A stretch of DNA of 64,000 nucleotides, from positions 38,233,819 through 38,297,818 of the forward strand of contig OY986439.1 of the NCBI GenBank assembly GCA_963920525.1. The letters run 5' to 3'. Within the stretch, counting starts at the first letter, position 1; each line of letters opens with the position of its first letter. Positions 12,605 through 25,346 of this stretch are shown here, piece after piece. Source of the stretch: Dichetophora obliterata (Eukaryota > Arthropoda > Insecta > Diptera > Sciomyzidae). The notes below the pieces were generated by a model that made no database searches, had not been told where the DNA came from, and worked only from the letters and a program-made list of their open reading frames with translations. A program made the position numbers and the translations under genes.

Positions 12605-14815
12605 TTAATTATTTAAATGTAATATAATTTTCCGTTTTAAGACGTCTACCGAATCAGAAAATTTAATCATGTTGAAGTTATCATTGAAATCACTGCACAT
12701 ACATCGTAAAGGTTCATGAAGAGCGTAATTAGAACTGCACTGACTTAAATTTAAAAATTAGAAAATGTCTAGTTCCTCTCTTTGGGATGTTAAAATTTAG
12801 AGCTGAGATGAGATATTCCGAATTAATCTCGCCACGAAGTAATTTATACAGAAACATGACATTAAGCATCATTCTTCTGCTTCTTAGGGAAGGTAGTAAA
12901 ATAATTTTAAGTCGTATTTCATACGATGGAAGCATAATATTGGGGGTTCCAACGACTATGACGTAAAGCAAAAAGTAAAAACTGTTTTTGAACGGATTCT
13001 ATGGCGTGGATGTAGACATTATATTGTGGGTTCCATACAACTGATGCATATTCAAGAATTGGCCTTACGAGAGAGGTATATAATAATTTAGTAGTAAAGG
13101 GATCACTGAATTCTTTAGCCCATCTTTTAATGAAACCAAGGACTCCTCTTGCCTTATTTATCACCATATTAACGTGGAGATTGAAGCGAAGTTTTGAATC
13201 CATAATAACACCAAGATCGAGAAAACTGGAAACTATTTCTAAGTTAGTGTTATTTATAGTGTAATTTATGTTATTAGCAGATTTTCGCGAGAATGTCATT
13301 TGCTTACATTTTTTTAAGTTGAGATTTAATATATTTAAGCTACACCAGTCCACAAGTCTATTTAGATCGGATTGTAAAATATGTCGTTCTTCGGGTGATT
13401 TATAACAAAGAAAAAGTTTCACGTCGTCAGCGTGCATTAAGACATTACAGTGTTTTATTACCGAAGGAAGATCATTAATGAATAGTAAAAACAAAACCGG
13501 TCCAAGATGACTGCCCTGAGGAACGCCAGAAGTGACCGAAATACTTTTTGAAAGAGAATTCTTATATAAAACCTTTTGAATACGTCGAGATAAATACGAA
13601 TTTATCCAATTTAATAATGTGACAGGAAACCCAATAAGGTGGAGTTTTTTCAAAAAAAGAGTATGATAAACACTGTCGAAAGCTTTGCTAAAGTCCGTAT
13701 AAATAACATCAGTCTGCAGTCCCAAAGTAAAACCATTTATAACACGCGTAGTAAACTCTTAGAGGTTTGTTGTGGTGGACTTACCCTTCAGAAAACCATG
13801 TTGAAAGACAGAAATGGTGGAAGACACGGAGTGGGTTAATTGATCAGTTATGATTTTCTCAAATAACTTAGGGATTGCACTTAATTTTGCAATTCCGCGA
13901 TAGTTAGAAACATCTATCTTGGAGCCAGATTTATGAAGGGGTATAATATAAGAATCCTTCCATATAACCACTATGCAAGGAAATATTAAAAATGTTTGCT
14001 AGAGGAGTACATAGGTTTGTAGCACATTGCTTTAAAATACAGCTTGGAATTTTATCAGGGCCGGTCGTAAAAGAAGATTTTACTTGTCGAAGATAACACA
14101 TGACAATATTTGGGTCTATTACAGGAGTTTCAAAAGAGTTAACTGGCGGGAGAAAAGGATACACCGTGCTAGTATTAAATGGTATATCAGAGTAAGTTGA
14201 TTTAAAGAAGTTTGCAAACATGTTAGAAATCACATTGTCACAAGATGATTCTTCCTGATTGAATTTCATAAGGGGTGGAAAACTGGAGGCTTTACGGTTT
14301 GAGTTAACAAAACTATAGAAAAGTTTTGGATCATCTTTAAATTGAGATTTTATGTTAATTATATAAGCAGAATAGCATTGCTTATTTAATAGTTGATATC
14401 TATAACGACAAGAAGAATAGGAAGCAAAGTCTTAACTAGAACCAGATATTTTATATTTTTTAAATAAACGATTTTTTAAATTTTTAAGTGCCTTTAGATC
14501 ATTTGTTAGCCAGGGTGGATTTAAAGGATTGGAGAAACACCTTTTTTTTGGGACGGACAATAAGAAACACCTTTGCTGAGTATCATTAAAAAACTGTACA
14601 GGAGATTCGACGTCATAATATGAATATGATGTTTCGCTAGTTAAAATTGGAGACCAATCAGTCTGCGAAAGTAAGGAATTAAGTTTTTCATAGTCCGTTT
14701 TCTTAAAATTATAAACTTTTTTATTTCGCGCATCAGAAGTTACTTTATCTTCTTTTTCGTGGGGGAGTAAAACTGTTATTTCAAGAGTTGCATGATGTAC
14801 ATCTTCTGGAAGCAA
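12605..14815 (-). pseudogene. non-LTR (LINE) retrotransposon ORF2, frame-shifted and 5' truncated
   Basis: A reverse-transcriptase ORF read from high to low coordinates in at least four frames. 14815-14432 is the linker after the endonuclease (NPPWLTNDLKALKNLKNRLF). 14269-13931 is the pre-RT region (GPDKIPSCILKQC). 13971-13759 holds WKDSYIIPLHKSGSK and NYRGIAKLSAIPKLFEKII. 13725-12919 contains RT motif A (TDFSKAFDSV), motif B (SGVPQGSHLGPVLFLLFIND), motif C (HADDVKLF, with the catalytic DD) and the C-terminal LEYASVVWNPQ segment. A frameshift near 12950 precedes the final part, which runs on to a stop at 12605-12607. The endonuclease is mostly missing. The sequence groups with arthropod Jockey/CR1-like LINEs, but I cannot place the clade. 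The 3' UTR may extend to about 12480. Inactive. Confidence 0.9.
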
Positions 14816-15341
14816 ATTTTAAGCGTCCCTATCTAGGGTTATAATTTTCCGGCAGGAAGATGTGCTTTTTGATATTTATGATATTGACGGGTCTGAGGGA
14901 TGAAGAAACGCTTGCATTAAGTCTTCAATAGTATTTTTGCGTAAACTTTTGGGTATGATATTGTCTCAAATTTCTAAAATCTTTATTCCGTGCCTAGAAT
15001 CAACTAAAATAATGTCATTAAAATAATGTCATTGTCCAACTAATCTTTACGTTCTTCAAAAACTGATAACATTCTATTGCAGTTCTTCCACTTTTCTACT
15101 ACTTCGCTTAAAAAGTTTCTCCATTTTTTTTTATTTTTCTGTACTGCTCCTCATTATACTTTGTTTTGCTTATTATATTATTAAATACGAGAAAATTACC
15201 TTTCAATTTGAATTTTTCAAGAAAAAAACGTATTTTTTTCTTTAGGTGCTTATAAATTTTTTAATTGCGACTTTATGGCACAACTTTGTGATTATGTTGA
15301 AAAGGAAATTTAATTAATTTTTCAAAAAGTACTTAAGTAAG

Positions 15342-15552
15342 TGGCGTTTTCGTTTCTCGAAGAAATGCAACATTTTTTCTGCCCTTTTTGGAAATTCTGC
15401 CGTCTTGAGAATAAATATAGTGACCTATTAAATTGAATCGTGTTCTTTTCGCGAAAATGTTGACCTCAAAAGAAGAAAAAGTTCAGATTTCTCAAAGATG
15501 GCAGAAAGAGGGCAGAAAAAATGCAAAATTTTTTCGAGAAACGAAAACGGCA
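15342..15552. repeat. small fold-back MITE, copy 2 of 2 (complete)
   Basis: Left end GCGTTTTCGTTTCTCGA mirrors right end TCGAGAAACGAAAACGG. Inner arms repeat TTTTTTCTGCCCT and its inverse AGGGCAGAAAAAA. Same family as 571-768. Non-coding. Confidence 0.75.
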
Positions 15553-15724
15553 TAAGTTAATCGGTGTGGTGTTATATTACGTATGGATGAAACCTATTAT
15601 TTTTATTTTTTCCTCCTACCTCCCTAGGGTGGCATTTGCGATCACCCCAACCCAGACGATTTTTGGCTCGTCTCAGGAATCACCCCCTGCATTATTGTTC
15701 TTTGGGTCTGGGACACCCTGTATA

Positions 15725-16436
15725 CACGGAGATGTTTATTTTGCTTGAATCAAGCACATGTTTTAATTAAAAGCAAATCGGCAAAACTTTGCTTAATCAC
15801 TGTATGATTTTAGAAAAAGATTACTAAATTGAAATCACTCCTCATGTATTTAAATACGTAGGATAAAAGATAGCATAAAGCAAAATAATATTAAATTTTG
15901 GCAAATATTTGCTAATTTATTGTAAACTCAAACAGCACATTTTTACTAAACTCAAGCAAATATTTGCTAAGTTATTATAAACTCAAACTGCAAATTTTAC
16001 TAAATTCAAGCAAATTTCTTTTAAACACACGTGCACACGTTTATTCTTAATGAAGAAAATTAGGCGAAGATTGGCCAACAACTGCGATGGTCGAATGGGT
16101 AAGCCATGCACTTACACTCACGCGGCCGAGGTTCAAGTCTCCGGATAATGGTAATTTTTCAATTTAATTTAAAATTAATAATTTTTTCACTTCAACAATA
16201 TGCTAGATTTCAGGAAAAATTAATCAAAATTTGCTATTCCAATTTATAATAACTTAGCAGAAAAGTTGAAATTAATAGAAATTTTTTTAATTTAAAATTT
16301 TGCTAAGTTATTATAAACTAAAATAGCAGATTTTGATTAGTTTTTGCTGAAATTTTACATAAATTTGAAGTGGCTGATATTCAATCGCAAGTTTTGCTTA
16401 ACCACAATACAAATTAAGCAAAAAGTTTTCTCCGTG
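15725..16436. mobile_element. TA-flanked TIR element with tRNA-like core, family 'AAGCAAA'
   Basis: 712 bp between TA dinucleotides (15723-15724 and 16437-16438). Left end CACGGAGATGTTT; right end, inverted, CACGGAGAAAACTTTTTGC. The body repeats AGCAAATWTTTGCT and GCTAAGTTATTATAAACT in both orientations. At 16083-16146 (+) a tRNA-like core has box A-like TGGTCGAATGGG and box B-like GAGGTTCAAGTCTCC, about 362-425 bp from the left end, close to the element centre. Its length nearly equals the TACGAAT family (715 and 721 bp) although the sequence is unrelated. No protein. Confidence 0.8.
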
Positions 16437-17640
16437 TAGCGTGAAAATTTGTTTTGAAAAAATACACAAGAATTTTCTATATTTGCATAGGTCAGGCTTA
16501 CAGTAGTTTATATAAAATTAGTTAATATTCGAAAAAAGTTGGAAAATTTTATTAATTTCATATAATTTTTTATTTTTATTTATTGTAATTCCTTTTTTTA
16601 TTATTAATTAGTACAATTTTAATTTGTTAAAAGTCTTAAAACACGCTTAAGTATTTTAAATAAATAACTTTCTAAGAATGTTTTAAAGAGACACAACTGT
16701 ACACAATGGTCACAAGATTTTGTATCAAAGATCAATTAAAATCTTTCAGTGATCAAAAATTTGTTGTTAAAAAATCTTTTCGAAGATATACCAACATTTT
16801 TAAAAATAACTGTATGTTGAAACTATCTTAAAATAATAAAAAGATTTAATTGAAAGTTCGATTTTGATATCCCAAATTTTGCAAAATTCAACATACGATC
16901 TTCGTTTACTAACACGACTACAGGGAAAACATAATAAAAGCTATGTACTTGTAAGAATTTAGTTACGTTAAAAATTATCTATGATGAAAGATTTTTTAGA
17001 GTTTTAAGTACCTACTTACATATTTTTATCAAATCCGTACAAAAAAAATTTTATTTTCATTACAATAAATTGATGCAATATTTTTTAACGAATGTATTTA
17101 TAACTCAAACAGATGTTTGACAATGTTTGAAGATGCACGACTTTTTCATAAGTTCAAATAATTTTGCGTGAAACGGGGTACTTCCGTTATCAAGAATATA
17201 AGCACGGATACATCGAACGGAATAAGAAATTTTTGGTAAACTTTAGCAACAATAACATTATTAAATAAAAATTAAAAAAAAAAGCAAAAATTAAAGAAAC
17301 TCTCAGTGAAGACTTGTTTTGAATAAATTGTGTATGAATTTTTTTGTTTTTGACCATTTTTTTCTGTTTTGCCAAATAAAAGAATATTATTGTTAACACT
17401 AGCTTAAACACAATTGGAATTTTTTACGTAAATCAATTTCTTCACTATTATGCGTTAATCTAGCTTTACAATAATTTCTTAAACAAATACACGATAACAG
17501 CTGCTTTTAGCTTAATACTATATTCTAAAAAAAAATTAAATCAACTAAAATTTTTTGTGGCTAAATACAATAAATTTTTAAAATGGCTATTTTGCCAATG
17601 AAATTTTCAAAAATATCTGCAGCTTTTCAACTAAGCTAAA
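16437..17640. other. AT-rich unassigned sequence
   Basis: No recognisable exon or element ends. Short open frames are A/T-rich and featureless. Confidence 0.4.
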
Positions 17641-19530
17641 TTTTAGACAAATATTTGTGCTTAGCAAACATACACACAAGCATCAATACACACACACACA
17701 CACACTTAACTTAATCGCAAACGCATATAACAAGCACGGCAACAACAACATCAATCTAAACATTGCACATAAATAAAGCTTGTGTATTCAGCGTTGAGCC
17801 TAAAAATGCCTGCAAGGTAGAGATAAATAAATAAAACTTGAACTTTTTTTTACAAAAATATCTAAAAAATATATTCTGTAGATATTTTGTAAGCAAATAA
17901 AAACTCACTCACACACAAACACACATTCAAATTTGCATAAGTAAACAAATACATACATTTAAAAACTCAAAACGTTCTTTTGACACATTTAAATGAAAAA
18001 CAGAGCATTAAAAATATGATAAAACAACAATTGTTGAATTTAAGATAAATAAACGAGCACACAAACATGCAAGGAGCACACACAACCAAAATAAATACAC
18101 TCACACACTTCTACACACACGCATATAAAGAACAAATGTAGCCAAACAGCTAAAGTTTATTTAAAATTATTCAAACAAATATTAAAATGTTATATAAAAA
18201 TGTGGGTAGATGTTATAGAAAACATTGAAACAGCAACAACATCAACAACACAAAAGCATAAAAGTCATCATCATTATTATCATCATCATAACATTCTGTT
18301 TCAGATTTCATCATAACTGGAAAAATTTCATACAAGCATTTATAAAGAAACACAGAGATACAGACGCATATAATCAGACACACACACACACACACAGCCA
18401 TCTGCAACTGCAAAATATTGTAGAGAACAAAAGAGAGAAGCAAATAAAACGAATATGTACAAAGATTGTTTGACAACAATACAAAAAAAAAATTTGGGAA
18501 AATAAAAATATGTCCCCAAGGCTAATACAAAAATGTCCGTCATATCCGCATCCGTTTTGAAAGCTGCATGCAAGTCACAACGCAACAACAATGTGCATAT
18601 GTGTGAGTCACATATGAAATGTACATATGTGTGGGTGTGTTGGAAAACGTATGAATTTAAATTTTTTCTTCATGCTGCAACTTTTTCGCACACGGATGGG
18701 CAGACAGTAAAAACAATTGATCATACACATACACACACACACACACAGCCATATGATTTCAACACTCACACTTAAACACTCACCCTTCAATAGAAATTTT
18801 GCCAATAAAGCCATTTTCAGTAACCAACTTTAATTTCAACAAAATTTGTGTAAAGTTTTGTACAATTCTTCTCTCAACTAAAACTTTTATTGCTTTAAAT
18901 TTTGCCTGCTCGGTGCGTTTGTGTGTATGTGTGTGTCGTTGTTTTTGTAGAAATACTTCTCAAAAGTCTGGCTTTAAAACGTGCAAAGCACTTTATAGTG
19001 CCTATAATACTTACCCAAACACCTATTTGCAATCACCCACAAAACTCACACACAAGCACACACACACACAGCCACACAGAATAGTCTTACGCATACATGA
19101 CTAATGCCTATCATACATAAAATATTGCCTCTTTTCGTTGTTTTTTACTTCTTTCTTTTGTTGTTTATATTTTGTAGCATAGCCTAAGGCGTTTAGCAAT
19201 TTTAAGTGATGAAGAGCACTATAGAAAGAGATTCAAGTCTAAAAATGTTTCCCCTTTTGAAATATGTTGGTTTTCAGCAGTGAAAAAGGAGAAAGCAGGA
19301 AAAAACCAAACGTTTTCTTTTTGTTAAAAGCTGCATCAATAAAAAAGAAACAAGAAAAAAACAAATAGAATTACAAATATGTTAACGCAACACTCAAAGA
19401 AATTACTAGCTTTCTTATGTTTTCACTACAGATGGGTTAAAATTAAATGACAGGGTCGGGTATGGGGTTTACTCAAAATAATTAGGGGTATCCATGGGAA
19501 TAGATGGGCATAATGCATTGAATTATTAGT
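17641..19530. repeat. unique intronic sequence with several (CA)n microsatellites
   Basis: CA/CACACA runs occur near 17690, 18105, 18380, 18730, 18925 (as GT) and 19060, with ATC/CAA-rich stretches at 18235-18290. The intervening sequence looks unique and free of transposons. Short open frames here (HTHTHT, VCVCVC peptides) come from the microsatellites. Confidence 0.7.
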
Positions 19531-19539
19531 GCATTAAAA

Positions 19540-19672
19540 AATATCATTAGCACTATGCGCTTAGTGGTAATGCAAATCGAATTTCCATTACCACTAACAA
19601 CCTAGTAATAATGCAAAATAATTTCCCATTACCACTACCACTTAGTGGTAATGCAAAATAAATGTCCATTAT
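19540..19672. repeat. short inverted-word repeat (TTAGTGGTAATGCAAA) at copia break
   Basis: TTAGTGGTAATGCAAA-type words occur near 19560, 19610 and 19630, alternating with the inverse CATTACCACTA. This block replaces the rest of the copia reverse transcriptase, so it marks a truncation or insertion point. Confidence 0.6.
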
Positions 19673-21960
19673 CATTATGTCCTCCCTTTGTTTGTAATAG
19701 TATACGCAAGGGTACGAACTTAGCGACCATATGCTAATCTGCTTTAATTTTATGTCCAAATTTTTGTACCACTGCCTTCCAGACTGTTTTAGTCCATAAA
19801 GTGTTTTCTTGATTGAGCAAACTTTATTTCCAGCATATTTTTAAAACTCTTCTTCATTTAAGATATTGATGAATTCATGTGGCGTTCGCATGTAAATTTC
19901 TTTTTCAATGTCACCGTTCAGGTATCCGCTTACAAAATCCAGCTGATGTACTTCCAGATCAAGTTCCATGGCGAGTGCCATTAACAGTCTAATTGATTCA
20001 ATTCTCACTACTGGTGCGTATGTATCCGTGTAGTCAATTCCAGGTTTCTGCGTCAACCCTTTCGCCACTAACCTTGTCTTTCGTCGATCGATTGAGCCAT
20101 CCACCCTGTATTTTGTGCGCAATACCCATTTCGATTCAACAATTTTCTTGTCTCTTGGACGTTCGACAACCTTCCATGTCCCTTTTTCTCTTCAGGGCTT
20201 TGTATTCGTCTCTCATCGCTTGCTGCCACTCTTCGGTTTCTGGACTGCGAAAAGCTTCTGATGCGGATCGTCTTCGGATATTAAACTTGCTATTGGATCC
20301 TGAATCCTCTTAGTCGTTGTCAATCGGGACTTTGGCGTTTAGCTGGCCTTCTCCTCTTACCAGTGAGTATCTTCTCCGATCTTCCTGGTGCCCTTTTCCA
20401 TATTTGTGGTGTGCTCTATTCCTCTTCTTCGTTTTCCACGATGACGTTTTCATTAAGATTTTCTTCGCTATATATAATTTTCTGATTTTTATCTTTTTGA
20501 GGAGGAATTCGAACAATTTCTGCTTCTATTTCGATGCAACATTCTTGAGTCTTTTTAAGAAATCCTTCGTCAATGAATTCTTCGAAAGCATATGGTTGGT
20601 ACGTGTTACTAAACGTGACGTCCCTGCTTCGAACTATCTTTCGTGTATCGGGGTTCCAGAGCCTACACGCTTTTGACTCCGTAAAATATCCAATAAAAAT
20701 GCATTTCCTTGACTTTGGTTTGAGTTTTCCCTTGCTTTTAGTCTTATCAAGCATATAAGCCGTAGTTCCAAATTTTTGGAAATATGCGACCACAGGAATT
20801 CTTCCGGTCCACAACTGAAATGGTGTTTCACCGAGCAAACTTTTCGTGGAACATCTGCTGCGGATATGATTTGCTGTCGAGATGGCTTCAGCCCAGAAAC
20901 TTGGAGGTTACCCCGACTGTATCATCATACACCTGGCCATATCTACCAGTGTACGATTTTTCCTCTCTGCAGTTCTATTTTGTTGAGGTGTAGACTTGAC
21001 GGTGAATTCATGCTTGATGCCTTCGTTCTTTAAGAAGTTCTGCATGACGGTGCTTGTATATTCTGTTTCGTTGTTCGATAGTATGGTCTTGATTTTTCGT
21101 TCGGTTTTCTTTTTGACCATATTTTTATACTCCGTGAACTTTTCTACAACTTCGCTTTTCTTCTTTAAGCAATAAATATCGCATCATTTCGTCTTATCAT
21201 CAAAAAGGGTCATGAAATATCGGGAGCCTGCAAGAGAATTAACGCACATCGGGCCGCATACATCTGTGTGTATGAGTTCTAAAATGTCAGCAGATTGTGA
21301 CGTGGACTTCGGAAAAGGCATCTGTGTTTGCTTCCCCTTTACACATATTTCGCAAACATAAAGGTTCTCATTGACATTAGTGTTTATGCCAGGCACTTTC
21401 CTATTCCTTATAACATCCTTCAGGTCCTTTTCGTTGAGATGTCCAAACCATTCATGCCAGTCTTGCAAAGACGATGGAACTGCTACCCTACACTCTCCAG
21501 CAAGTTTTTCTATGTAATAGAGATCCTCTCTGCGGTGTGCTGTCATCAGTATTTATCCGGTTTCTTCATGACTGACCACAGTTTCATTTCTTGTGAATTT
21601 GATTTCGTATCCACTCTCAGTAATTTTTGAAACTGAGAGAAGATTTGTACGAAGATAGGGAACGAACAAAGTTTCTTTAAGTCTTGCAACGACGCCATTC
21701 TTGCTGTTCAGCTTCACGATGCCGGAACCTTCGATTGTCGTCGACTCGTTGTTTGCCAAGTTCAAGACGCATGATTTCGGAGCCGCGAATTCGACAAATT
21801 TTTCCCTTTCCGAATACATATGTGACGATTCATCAGAATCCAAACACCATTTGTTATTGCGTTAATTATTTGCTCTTAGTGTCACTTTGGCTTTTGTGCT
21901 GAATTCACGAGACTTGTCTTCGTTTTCAAAAGATCCACCAGAAAGGTTCCCCTAATTTCA
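19673..21960 (-). pseudogene. copia-type LTR retrotransposon pol (PR-IN-RT), decayed and 3' truncated
   Basis: Read from high to low coordinates. The protease start (NNKWCLDSDESSHM, about 21850-21820) has lost the DSG signature (DSD instead). Next are the pre-integrase region (WHEWFGHLNEKDL, then a C-x2-C pair) and the integrase core with HTDVCGPM. The second acidic residue appears lost (SNNETEY where DNG..E is usual), while the glutamate motif QQNRTAERKNRTL is kept. Integrase C-terminus follows (FGTTAYML, IFIGYFTESKACRLWNPDTR). RT retains LVAKGLTQKPGIDYTDTYAP and QLDFVSGYLNGD with the first catalytic Asp, then stops near 19673 just before the YVDD box. RNase H and the 3' LTR are absent. Several stops and frameshifts make it inactive. 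Confidence 0.92.
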
Positions 21961-23534
21961 TAGCACAGACCAACATTGAAAAGTTCAATTGAACTATATA
22001 CAAGACCGTGACAACTTCTGCCACTAAAATTGCATATGACTAGGCTATTAAATAACCTTGGGTCATATTGGTATAAATACCGATAATTAGCCCTTTCTTT
22101 TGGCTCGCAACTTCGTCATCATGATCAAATGGTGAACTTTGACATGAAATACTAGGAAGCGATGCTTACTATGGTGCTGTTGCGTATGTCATCAGGTTCC
22201 CTAATCATTTTTGGACACACATCAGACTGTTTAGGTTTCCCCGTCGCCTGTTCTCAAATTCCAAAGGTAACAGTATATTGATCCGGTAGTTGTTTACCTT
22301 CCTAACATTTACTGTTTGAAATTAACGCGAATTTATCTACCATCTTTCTTAGTAATTTAAGGGAATTGGTGAACCCGAGTTCAACTAAATATAACTCACA
22401 CCGACCTTCCAGGTCTAACCACAACCAGAGCATATGAACCCCGAAGGACCAGCCCACGACAATCAATAACCGGGCTCAAGGTTCCACCAGACAAAGGTAT
22501 TCAACATCCCAAAAGTTCTACACACCAAAACTTCTTAGAAAAATTATATTTGACTGTGACACCTTCAGTCACTAGAATTGTACAGGACTAGCTCATTGGC
22601 GTCGGAAGCGGGGGGCAAGGGGGGCAGTTGCCAACTTAATAACGCAACTTCGTTAGCTTTATTAAGGCTTCTTAAAAGGCTTTTTCGGCAAACTTGGAAG
22701 CGTGTGCCGTAGTAAGCCAATTGACTTATACTCGGTCAAAGGATTCTACGTGGTTAGAAATCTTGTACTAAAATTGAAACTTTTCTGTACTACACATAAG
22801 TCTACACCAGCTTTGGTTTCAAATCTAGTATTTACAAAATACTAAAAAATGGTTTTAATATTTTAAAAAAAAGTAGTGAGAAAAGTAGTGAGTTTGTAAA
22901 CTTACTACTCTCACCACAGAGCTATTGGCTTATACATAAAAAGCGCGATAAACATATGAACCGAGTCGCCTAATATTGATTCGCAGCATTGCCAGGCCAA
23001 CTTTTTACGGGTCTTAATCTAAATTTAGTATCCACATGTACTAGAATTTAGTATTATTTGTATTAAAAACAAAAAGTAATACAGAGTTGTACTTAAATTG
23101 AAACCAAAAAGACTAAAAGTGAAACCAAAAAGCTGAAATTTAAACCAAAAAGCTAAAATTGATTAAAAATTGATTAAAATTGATTACAGAAAAGTTTAAA
23201 ATATGAGTTAGTATTTGAAAAGCTTCAATTTGAAACCGCAAGATTTAAAAACATGCAGTAATATTTTAGTGGGACTAAAATTTAGTCCAAGATTTCTAAC
23301 CGTGTATGCTTCTTACATAGAACCCTCATTCTAAAACAAGGTCTGCAGAACAACGGTAGATCAGGTCTCCTCATAATTGATAGATGATTGCCCACGCTCT
23401 TCAAGTTATATTGGATTGATCGCCCATCGAAAGCATATTACAATAACAATGTTATGATAACTTAATATCAAAACCATGCTTTCTCCAAGATTTGGCACCA
23501 ACAAATAAGGCTCAAGGTCAACCTTTTTATTTTA
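21961..23534. other. insertion or scrambled segment splitting copia gag from protease
   Basis: About 1.57 kb separates the copia gag remnant from the protease, where a zinc-knuckle region would be expected. It contains the TIR element at 22749-23304. Near 22600 it has a GGCGTCGGAAGCGGGGGGCA stretch typical of other dispersed repeats. The rest is not identified. Confidence 0.5.
22749..23304. mobile_element. TA-flanked TIR element, family 'GGTTAGAAATCTTGG', copy 1
   Basis: 556 bp between TA (22747-22748) and TA (23305-23306). Left end CGTGGTTAGAAATCTTGTAC; right end, inverted, CACGGTTAGAAATCTTGGAC. Internal iterated words are CTAAAATT and GAAACCAAAAAG. The same ends occur at 44481-45482. No coding potential and no tRNA-like core in this copy. 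Confidence 0.8.
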
Positions 23535-24125
23535 TGAAAAGCGGATGAACATTCAAGAGCCGTGCCTCAAGAATGAACTCATTTTGAGATCAATTCATGG
23601 GCCCAATAACCAACCATCACCCTTTTATTCCTGGCTTTGGACAGGCAGATTCCCCGAAGGTCCTCTGGCGGGCCTAGAAATACCGATAATAGTTCATCAA
23701 TGACTTCCAAATCCATTTCGTTAATTTTATTGACGACATTCAAGAAATTATTTATGTGGTCCCGCATATCTTCGCCATTTTGCATTTTCATCAGAATGAG
23801 TGATTAGAGTAGCATCACTTTACGTGCAGGTCTCTTTGACTGAAAATTGTTGTGCAGTTTGTCCCAGATATCCTTGGAAGTGTGGAAATTCTTAATTTGC
23901 CTCAGCTCTGTGGGAGAAATTTATAAAATTAAGTCTGATCGCGCTTTTGCGTCTTTGGACTCCCATTTTGCAAGTGTTTCTTGTGGTTCATCTGGTTTCA
24001 CACATTGTCCGCATACATGTATATGCTCACGTTCCATTTTTTATGAGGAAAGCTTCGACTTGGATTTTCCACGTGTCAAAATTTTCCTTTCCTAGTGCTT
24101 CAATTTTCACATTGTTATAGCTCAT
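23535..24125 (-). pseudogene. copia-type gag remnant
   Basis: The start codon is at 24125-24123 and begins MSYNNVKIEALGKENFDTWK, the classic N-terminus of copia-type Gag (DUF4219/UBN2 region). An early stop follows after about 32 codons. Downstream pieces read LRQIKNFHTSKDIWDKLH, then a 70-codon open piece (23791-23579) with MRDHINNFLNVVNKINEM and LLSVFLGPPEDL, ending toward EARLLNVH near 23540. The zinc knuckle is missing. It sits about 70 bp from the primer binding site at 24194-24206, as expected for a copia element on the minus strand. Confidence 0.85.
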
Positions 24126-24193
24126 CGTTCCTGTCGTCGTCTTCTACGCTATCTTGTTCATTCATATATTTTTTTTTGCGCCGTGGAAGCATG

Positions 24194-24206
24194 CTGGCCC
24201 ATAACC
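24194..24206 (-). other. copia primer binding site (initiator tRNA-Met type)
   Basis: The minus strand reads GGTTATGGGCCAG directly after the presumed LTR end CTACA. This is the usual copia-type priming site complementary to the internal part of initiator tRNA-Met. It places the 5' LTR at higher coordinates. Confidence 0.75.
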
Positions 24207-24639
24207 TGTAGTTTTATTTAAAACTATGTTCTTTATTGAAACTAGAGATGAGTCGATATTTCTATAACAGGTATTTTTTCATTGTTACTCAAAAATAACA
24301 GGAACAGCCTGTTACAGAAATATTAAAGTAACAGTGACTGTTATTTTTTCACAGAAAAATATTAATCAAAGTAACAGCTTTGTTATTTAGACCGCGACTG
24401 TTACTGTTGTTTACGATTGTTACAAATCAAAGAAGCAAGTATTTTTATTTCAAATATTTGATTGCTGTTACCGCTGTTCTATTTCATTTGCATGTTTCTT
24501 TTGTGTGAACGTTTATATATTATTTAAAGCCATTCTTTATTTTAAACTGATTTTGGATTTTCATTGGAGTATTTGTTAAGGAATTTTATATAGAATCAGG
24601 TAAACATTATTTTTTTTTATATGTAGACCAATGATAATA

Positions 24640-25110
24640 TTCCAATTTTTGTAATTTAGAGTATGAGTTCTCTTCGAGGCGTGGTTTTCATCCAGTTTTG
24701 ACAAATTTCAAATATGTGGTGAATATTTTACTCCAAAGCTAATGTGCAAAATTCCAAGTTCATATATTAATTTTTGTGTAGTTTTTTAAGAGAAACCGTT
24801 TTGATAAAGTCACTTCGTATGGGAAGTAGGCGTGGTGTTCATCCGATTTTGCTAATTCCCGAATTTCGTCTTCGTTTTTTGAATATAAGCATGTATTTTT
24901 GATTTCATTACGATAGCTTACCAATTGTGGCTCTAATGGTGTCGACAGACAGACATACGAACGGGCGGACATAGCTTAATCGAATCAGGAGGTAATGCTG
25001 ATCAAAAATATATATACTTTTCTATACCTACCACGTCTCATTATTAGCGTTAGGAACGGAGTGACAAAGTTAATATACCCCTTCCGCAGTACGCGTGGGG
25101 GTATAAAAAG
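24640..25110. repeat. dispersed fly repeat with GACAGACAGACATACG ... GATCAAAAATATATATAC, copy 1
   Basis: Shares with 57537-57865 the run GACAGACAGACATACG, an AATCGA.TCAGG segment, GCTGATCAAAAATATATA, and a closing GGAACGGAGTGACAAAGTTAATATACCCC, here followed by GGGGGTATAAAAAG. A partial copy is at 52140-52480. It lies within the hAT element. Family name not certain. Confidence 0.65.
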
Positions 25111-25346
25111 TTTCGTTAAGACCAATGTTAGTCGCTTCGACGTACACTACATTTATAAAAAGATTCACACCATCTAATTAAAAAGCCAAACACATCCGAA
25201 CACAACGAGGGCAGCTTAACAACTATTGTGGTTACTGCAATATGGATAGAGAACACGATCAGATGAGAGAAAAAAAAGTTGTAAGCAAAAAAGTGAGCAG
25301 TAGTAGTCAAAACGACTAACATTGGTTATCCAGGGTTGAAGCAACG

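Noticed and set aside
18213..19104. Overlapping open frames on both strands around 18.2-19.1 kb
   Set aside because: They are driven by CA and ATC microsatellites (HTHTHT, VCVCVC) with no domain or splice context.
20317..21902. Plus-strand frames across the copia region
   Set aside because: They are antisense shadows of the copia pol remnants on the minus strand.
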